A program made the translations under genes and the position numbers. A stretch of 37,336 bases of DNA from JAFGJU01 sp964570935 (GTDB lineage: Bacteria > Eisenbacteria > RBG-16-71-46 > JAFGJU01): contig CAZMZP010000002.1 of NCBI GenBank assembly GCA_964570935.1, positions 1 through 37,336 of the forward strand. Reading direction: 5' to 3'. The notes under the pieces were generated by a model. That model saw only the letters and a list, made by a program, of their open reading frames with translations, did no database searches and had not been told where the DNA came from. The number at the start of each line of letters is the position of its first letter. Position 1 is the stretch's first letter. Positions 33,602 through 37,336 of this stretch are shown one piece after another.

Positions 33602-34888
33602 CTACAACCAGCCGCGGTCCCTGCAGGCCTGCTCGACTCGCGCGACCGCGATCAGGTACGCGGCGTCTCTGGAGTAAAGCTGGTTCTTCCTGGCGGTGTC
33701 CATAATGGCGTTGAACGCAGCCGTCATCTTCACGTCCAGCTTGCCCAGCACCTCGTCCTTCTCCCAGTAGTAGTTCATGTTGCTCTGAACCTGCTCGAAG
33801 TAGCTGCAGATGACCCCGCCTGCGTTGGCCACGAGGTCGGGGATCAGGAAAATGCCGCGTCCGGCGATGACCTCGTCGGCCTCGGGGGTGGTCGGGCCGT
33901 GGGCGCCCTCAGCGATTATCTTCACGCTTGTCTTGATGTCGTTCACGTTGTCGTGGGTTATCTGCTGTTCCAGGGCGGCCGGAATGAGGATGTCGACCTG
34001 CTGTCCGAGCCACTCCTCGCCGGGCAGCGCTTCGTAACCCAGGCGCGACGCCTTCTCCTTGTCGATCGTGCCGAAGTGGTCGGCCACGCCGCTCAGCTCA
34101 CGAAAATCGACGCCGCCGGCCTTCCTGTAAGCGTACGCCGCCTGGTCCTTGTGGTCCCAGCACGAGACGCACGTGACTCTTCCGCCCAGTTTCTGGAAAA
34201 GGTCCACCGCGTGCCGCGCGACGCTCCCGAACCCCTGGACGCTGGCGGTGGTCTGCTGCGGCTTCAGGCCCAGCTCCTTCAGCGCCTCCCTTATCGTAAA
34301 AACCAGGCCAAACCCGGTTGCCTCCGTCCTGCCCAGGGAGCCCCCCATGCCGACGGGCTTCCCGGTTATGAACCCCGGCAGCCTCTCTGCATGGATGACC
34401 TCGAACTCGTCCAGCATCCACAGCATGTGCTGCGCGCTCGTCATCACGTCGGGCGACGGCACGTCGACACGGGGCCCAAGGTCTCTGGAAAGCTGCCGCA
34501 CCCAGCCGCGGCAGAGCGACTCCTGTTCCCGCTGGCTCAGGTTGTGCGGGTCGCACGTCACACCTCCGTTGCTCCCGCCCAGAGGAAGGTCCACGACGGC
34601 GCATTTCCAGGTCATCCACATCGCGATGGCCCGGACCACGTCCACGTTCTCGTGGGGGTGGAATCGAATACCGCCTTTTGCAGGCCCCCGGGCGTCGTTG
34701 TGTACCACCCTGAAACCGCGAAAAACCTTACTTGTGCCGTCGTCCATCCTTATTGGAATGCTGAACTGGTGCTCCCTGAGAGGGTAGCGGAGCAAGTCTC
34801 TGGCGGGCGTGCTGAGCTTCAATAAGTCTGCGCTCTTGTCGAACTGCACCTGGGCCATCTCAAACGGATTGAAGGACTTGGGACTCAT
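33602..34888 (-). CDS. Glutamate dehydrogenase paralogue with Lys-to-Asn catalytic change
   Basis: The 428-residue protein is of the shorter Glu/Leu/Phe/Val dehydrogenase type. Substrate-binding Lys71 (GPAKGGIRF) and Lys95 (WMTWK) are present, as is Asp147 (VPSPDV) and a nucleotide-binding GFGSVARH. However, the catalytic lysine of the GGxKGG motif is Asn107 (PLGGSNGGVTCDP; AAC codon at 34568-34570). In well-studied glutamate dehydrogenases this lysine is essential, so this copy may be inactive or do something else, for example regulate an active GDH. It is the first gene of a minus-strand operon with two PPDK_N proteins. The rest of the protein is well preserved, so it does not look like a decaying pseudogene. 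AGGGG precedes the ATG. Confidence 0.88.
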   Translation of the reverse strand: MSPKSFNPFEMAQVQFDKSADLLKLSTPARDLLRYPLREHQFSIPIRMDDGTSKVFRGFRVVHNDARGPAKGGIRFHPHENVDVVRAIAMWMTWKCAVVDLPLGGSNGGVTCDPHNLSQREQESLCRGWVRQLSRDLGPRVDVPSPDVMTSAQHMLWMLDEFEVIHAERLPGFITGKPVGMGGSLGRTEATGFGLVFTIREALKELGLKPQQTTASVQGFGSVARHAVDLFQKLGGRVTCVSCWDHKDQAAYAYRKAGGVDFRELSGVADHFGTIDKEKASRLGYEALPGEEWLGQQVDILIPAALEQQITHDNVNDIKTSVKIIAEGAHGPTTPEADEVIAGRGIFLIPDLVANAGGVICSYFEQVQSNMNYYWEKDEVLGKLDVKMTAAFNAIMDTARKNQLYSRDAAYLIAVARVEQACRDRGWL

Positions 34889-35046
34889 TCAGTTACCCCT
34901 TCGTGGCCGCGCAGGCGGCCGAGTCGCGTCACCCCGGAGTCACGAGACCGCACCGAACGGAGACGATGTTGAACTGTGGCCGTGTCGAGCGCCACGCGGA
35001 CGGGCTTCCCGGCAGCCCGGAGCCAGCCGGCGCCGCCTCCCGCTAC

Positions 35047-35075
35047 AAGCTACATTCAGCCGGGGTCCGTGTCAA
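35047..35075 (-). promoter_or_regulatory. Possible promoter of the GDH paralogue operon
   Basis: On the minus strand a perfect TTGACA (35075-35070), 17 bases and TAGCTT (35052-35047) resemble sigma70 boxes, with a weak -10. The leader would be about 150 bases. Confidence 0.4.
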
Positions 35076-35197
35076 CTCAGGTTTTGCCGCTGACGGCCCC
35101 GACACGCCGCCGGGGTCTACTGACGCCTGGAGACGCCGTAATATTTTGTCAATGAATCAGATACGACGCCGGCGAGATTTCTCCCGCAAAACCGGGG

Positions 35198-35226
35198 TTG
35201 CATGCCCCAGTGACGGGTTGTATAAT
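35198..35226 (+). promoter_or_regulatory. Promoter of the NuoE/NuoF-like operon
   Basis: TTGCAT (35198-35203), exactly 17 bases and a perfect TATAAT (35221-35226) lie about 50 bases upstream of the ATG. The -35 is identical to that of the toxin-antitoxin promoter in this window. Confidence 0.75.
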
Positions 35227-35275
35227 GAAATGCTTGTTTTCAGTCGCGTGATTTTCACTATATGGAAGGGGAATT

Positions 35276-36121
35276 ATGAAAGCTGAAGACATTCAATCGA
35301 TACTCGACAAGCGCAAGAAGGAAGGCGGCGGGCTGATCGCCATACTGGAAGACGTCCAGGCCAAGTACGGCTGCCTCCCGCACGAGGCGCTGAAGGCCGT
35401 GGCGGAGTCGACCGGCCGCTCGATGGTGGACATTTTCGCCGTGGCCACATTTTACAGGTCATTCAGTCTGAAGCCGAGGGGCAGACACCTGGTGTCGGTG
35501 TGCCTCGGGACCGCTTGCCACGTGCGCAGGGCTCCGCTCATCGTTCAGGAGTTCGAAAGACAGCTCGCCATAGCGCGCGGCCAGACCACGTCGGACAGGG
35601 AGTTCACACTGGAAACCGTGAACTGCCTGGGCGCCTGCGCCATCGGCCCGATAGTCGTCGTGGACGGCCATTACTTCTCGCAAGTAGACGTGGGCCACGT
35701 GGGCAAGATACTGAAGAAAGTGCGCGACGGGCTGGACAAGGTCGAGGTGAAGGGTGACGAGCGTATCTTCCCGGTGGAAGTCAGCTGCCCCAGGTGCAAC
35801 CACACGTTCATGGACTCGACGCACCCGATCGACGGGAAGCCGTCCATACGCGTGACCATAGCCTTCGGCAGCCAGCACGGATGGCTGCGCCTGTCGAGCC
35901 TCTACGGAAGCTACAACGTGGAAACGGAATACGAAGTGCCGGGACAGTCAGTCGTCAACTTCTTCTGCCCGCACTGTCACACCGAGCTCATCGGCGGCTG
36001 GGATTGCGCCGAGTGCGGCGCGCCGATGGTGCCCATGATCGTGCGCAACGGCGGCGTCGTTCAGATTTGTTCCAGAAAGGGCTGCAGGTCCCACATGCTG
36101 GACCTGACCCGCCACGCCTAG
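35276..36121 (+). CDS. NuoE-like [2Fe-2S] subunit with C-terminal zinc-ribbon domain
   Basis: The 281-residue protein begins with a standard NuoE/HndA (24-kDa subunit) thioredoxin-like domain, which binds a [2Fe-2S] cluster through Cys76, Cys81, Cys117 and Cys121 (CLGTAC and CLGAC). The usual length is about 160 residues. Here about 115 more residues carry four cysteine pairs, CPRC (171, 174), CPHC (231, 234), CAEC (244, 247) and CSRKGC (265, 270), suggesting one or two zinc ribbons or an extra metal site. With the next gene it forms the electron-input part of a complex that oxidises or reduces NAD(P). AAGGGG precedes the ATG. Confidence 0.88.
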   Translation: MKAEDIQSILDKRKKEGGGLIAILEDVQAKYGCLPHEALKAVAESTGRSMVDIFAVATFYRSFSLKPRGRHLVSVCLGTACHVRRAPLIVQEFERQLAIARGQTTSDREFTLETVNCLGACAIGPIVVVDGHYFSQVDVGHVGKILKKVRDGLDKVEVKGDERIFPVEVSCPRCNHTFMDSTHPIDGKPSIRVTIAFGSQHGWLRLSSLYGSYNVETEYEVPGQSVVNFFCPHCHTELIGGWDCAECGAPMVPMIVRNGGVVQICSRKGCRSHMLDLTRHA

Positions 36122-36142
36122 GAGTTAGGAGTAAAGACGCTA

Positions 36143-37336
36143 ATGGAAAAACTCAAGTCTACGAAGGAGCTAAAAGCGCTGCGTCAAGGTCTGGTCGCGG
36201 ACCGCGAGCCACAGATACCGGTGATCGTCCTCTCGGCGGGCACCTGCGGTCAGGCCAGCGGAGCCAACGACATTATCAGAGTGACCAAGCGGGAGCTCAT
36301 CTCCCGGAAGATGGCCGACAAGATCGGTCTTCGCATCACCGGCTGCCTGGGTTTCTGCGAGATGGACCCGTCGGTGCTGGTGAAGCCCGCCGACATCTTC
36401 TATCCCAAGGTCGCCATCAAGGACGTGCCCGCCATAATCGATTCCGTCATGGACGGGACCGTGATCGAGGAGCTGCTGTACTCGGACCCGGCCACCGGCA
36501 AGCGTATCCGCAAGCAGGGCGACATCCCGTTCTTCAAGGAGCAGAAGAGGGCCATCATCGCCAGGAACGAGGGCGTCGACCCGATTCGCATCAACGACTA
36601 CATCCAGATTGGCGGCTACGCCGCGCTGGAACGCGTCCTGGAGAAGGCGGACCGGAAATGGGTGATAGACGAGATAAAGACCTCCGGCCTCCGTGGCAGG
36701 GGCGGCGCCGGGTTCCCCACAGGCATGAAGTGGGAGCTCCTGGCGAAGCAGCCCGACGGCAAAGGCAAGTACGTCGTGTGCAACGCCGACGAGGGTGACC
36801 CGGGCGCATACATGGACCGCAGTGTGCTCGAGGGCAACCCCCACAGCATAATCGAGGGCATGGTCATCGGCGCCTACGGAACCGGAGCGACAGAAGGCAT
36901 CGTGTACGTCCGGGCCGAGTACCCGCTGGCCATAAAGCACCTCATCATCGCGCTCGGACAGGCCAGGGATCACGGCCTCCTCGGTCAGGACATACTGGGT
37001 TCCGGGTTCTCGTTTGACATCCGCATCGTGAGAGGAGCGGGAGCCTTCGTGTGCGGCGAAGAGACCGCCATGATCAGGTCCATAGAGGGAATGGCCGGCG
37101 AGCCCAGGCAGAGGCCGCCGTTCCCGGTCAAGAGCGGAATCTACGGCAGGCCCACGGCCATCAACAACGTGGAGACCTGGGCCAACGTGCCGCGCATCAT
37201 CCAACTGGGCGCCGCCGAGTTTGCCTCTGTCGGCACCGAGGGGTCCAAGGGGACCAAGATTTTCGCCCTCGCCGGCAAGGTCCGGAGCACCGGCCTGGTG
37301 GAGGTGCCCATGGGGGCCACGCTCCGCCACATCGTC
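36143..37336 (+). CDS. NuoF-like NAD(P)H-binding flavoprotein subunit, 3' partial
   Basis: The frame runs off the right edge; 398 codons are visible. An N-terminal thioredoxin-like [2Fe-2S] domain (Cys35, Cys68, Cys72 visible) precedes the 51-kDa-type core. The core has GLRGRGGAGFPTGMKW (FMN/NADH loop), NADEGDPGAYMDR and GAGAFVCGEETAMI. This layout is that of HydB/HndC-type subunits of electron-bifurcating hydrogenases and related formate or NADPH complexes. The C-terminal SLBB and Fe-S domains would lie beyond the window. AGGAG at 36127-36131 is eleven bases before the ATG, slightly far. It follows the NuoE-like gene by 21 bases, so they form one operon. Confidence 0.9.
   Translation, partial: MEKLKSTKELKALRQGLVADREPQIPVIVLSAGTCGQASGANDIIRVTKRELISRKMADKIGLRITGCLGFCEMDPSVLVKPADIFYPKVAIKDVPAIIDSVMDGTVIEELLYSDPATGKRIRKQGDIPFFKEQKRAIIARNEGVDPIRINDYIQIGGYAALERVLEKADRKWVIDEIKTSGLRGRGGAGFPTGMKWELLAKQPDGKGKYVVCNADEGDPGAYMDRSVLEGNPHSIIEGMVIGAYGTGATEGIVYVRAEYPLAIKHLIIALGQARDHGLLGQDILGSGFSFDIRIVRGAGAFVCGEETAMIRSIEGMAGEPRQRPPFPVKSGIYGRPTAINNVETWANVPRIIQLGAAEFASVGTEGSKGTKIFALAGKVRSTGLVEVPMGATLRHIV

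Larger units (their letters stand above)
34889..35275. other. Divergent region between the GDH paralogue and the NuoE-like gene
   Basis: The region holds a clear promoter toward the NuoE-like gene (35198-35226) and a possible one toward the GDH paralogue (35047-35075, minus strand). The rest is GC-rich and, by eye, holds no gene, tRNA or recognised RNA fold. Confidence 0.5.

Overview
The window is a GC-rich, gene-dense bacterial chromosome segment. It carries 24 protein-coding genes, counting the two cut by the window edges, and I see no tRNA, rRNA, CRISPR array or insertion sequence. The organism cannot be named from sequence alone. Frequent AGG/AGA and ATA codons in a GC-rich genome, a single groESL operon, bacterial eRF1-like and NuoE/NuoF-type proteins, and several single-chain fusions suggest an uncultured bacterium of a poorly sampled, probably anaerobic or fermentative lineage. 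That placement is inference.

Region 1 (1-5560) is housekeeping and stress: an eRF1-like release-factor homologue (cut at the left edge), a rhomboid protease, RmuC and the groES-groEL operon, which ends in a run of hairpins and a strong terminator. Region 2 (5650-9480) holds a Spy/CpxP-like lipoprotein, an MFS exporter, a CPBP membrane protease and a HigBA-type toxin-antitoxin pair with its own promoter and operator. Region 3 (9520-20110) holds a short-chain dehydrogenase overlapping a UvrD-type helicase-nuclease, an ABC-2 exporter pair, a CoA-disulfide-reductase/rhodanese fusion, an M24 peptidase and the GTPase HflX.

Region 4 (20140-34890) is the most unusual. It has a PAS/GAF sensor with no output domain, a complete glutamate dehydrogenase, and three proteins carrying the ATP-binding domain of PEP synthase/pyruvate phosphate dikinase but lacking the swivelling-histidine and PEP-binding domains. 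It also has a receiver-domain protein with tandem C-terminal repeats, a metallophosphoesterase, and a second glutamate dehydrogenase in which a catalytic lysine is replaced by asparagine. One ATP-binding protein is further fused to a GAF domain and a nucleotidyltransferase domain. The genes form two converging sets, gdhA/PPDK_N-A/receiver/phosphoesterase on the plus strand and gdh2/PPDK_N-B/PPDK_N-C on the minus strand, whose last stop codons share one CTAG. I propose, as inference, that this is a regulatory module linking nucleotide or phosphoryl transfer to glutamate/2-oxoglutarate metabolism.

Region 5 (35198-37336) is the start of an operon for an NAD(P)H-oxidising flavin/iron-sulfur module (NuoE-like, then NuoF-like, cut at the right edge) of the kind found in electron-bifurcating hydrogenases and related complexes.

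Several starts are unusual. A rhomboid and HflX appear to start at ACG and ATA behind good ribosome-binding sites, and three genes have promoter-like -10 boxes so close to the ATG that leaderless mRNAs are predicted.
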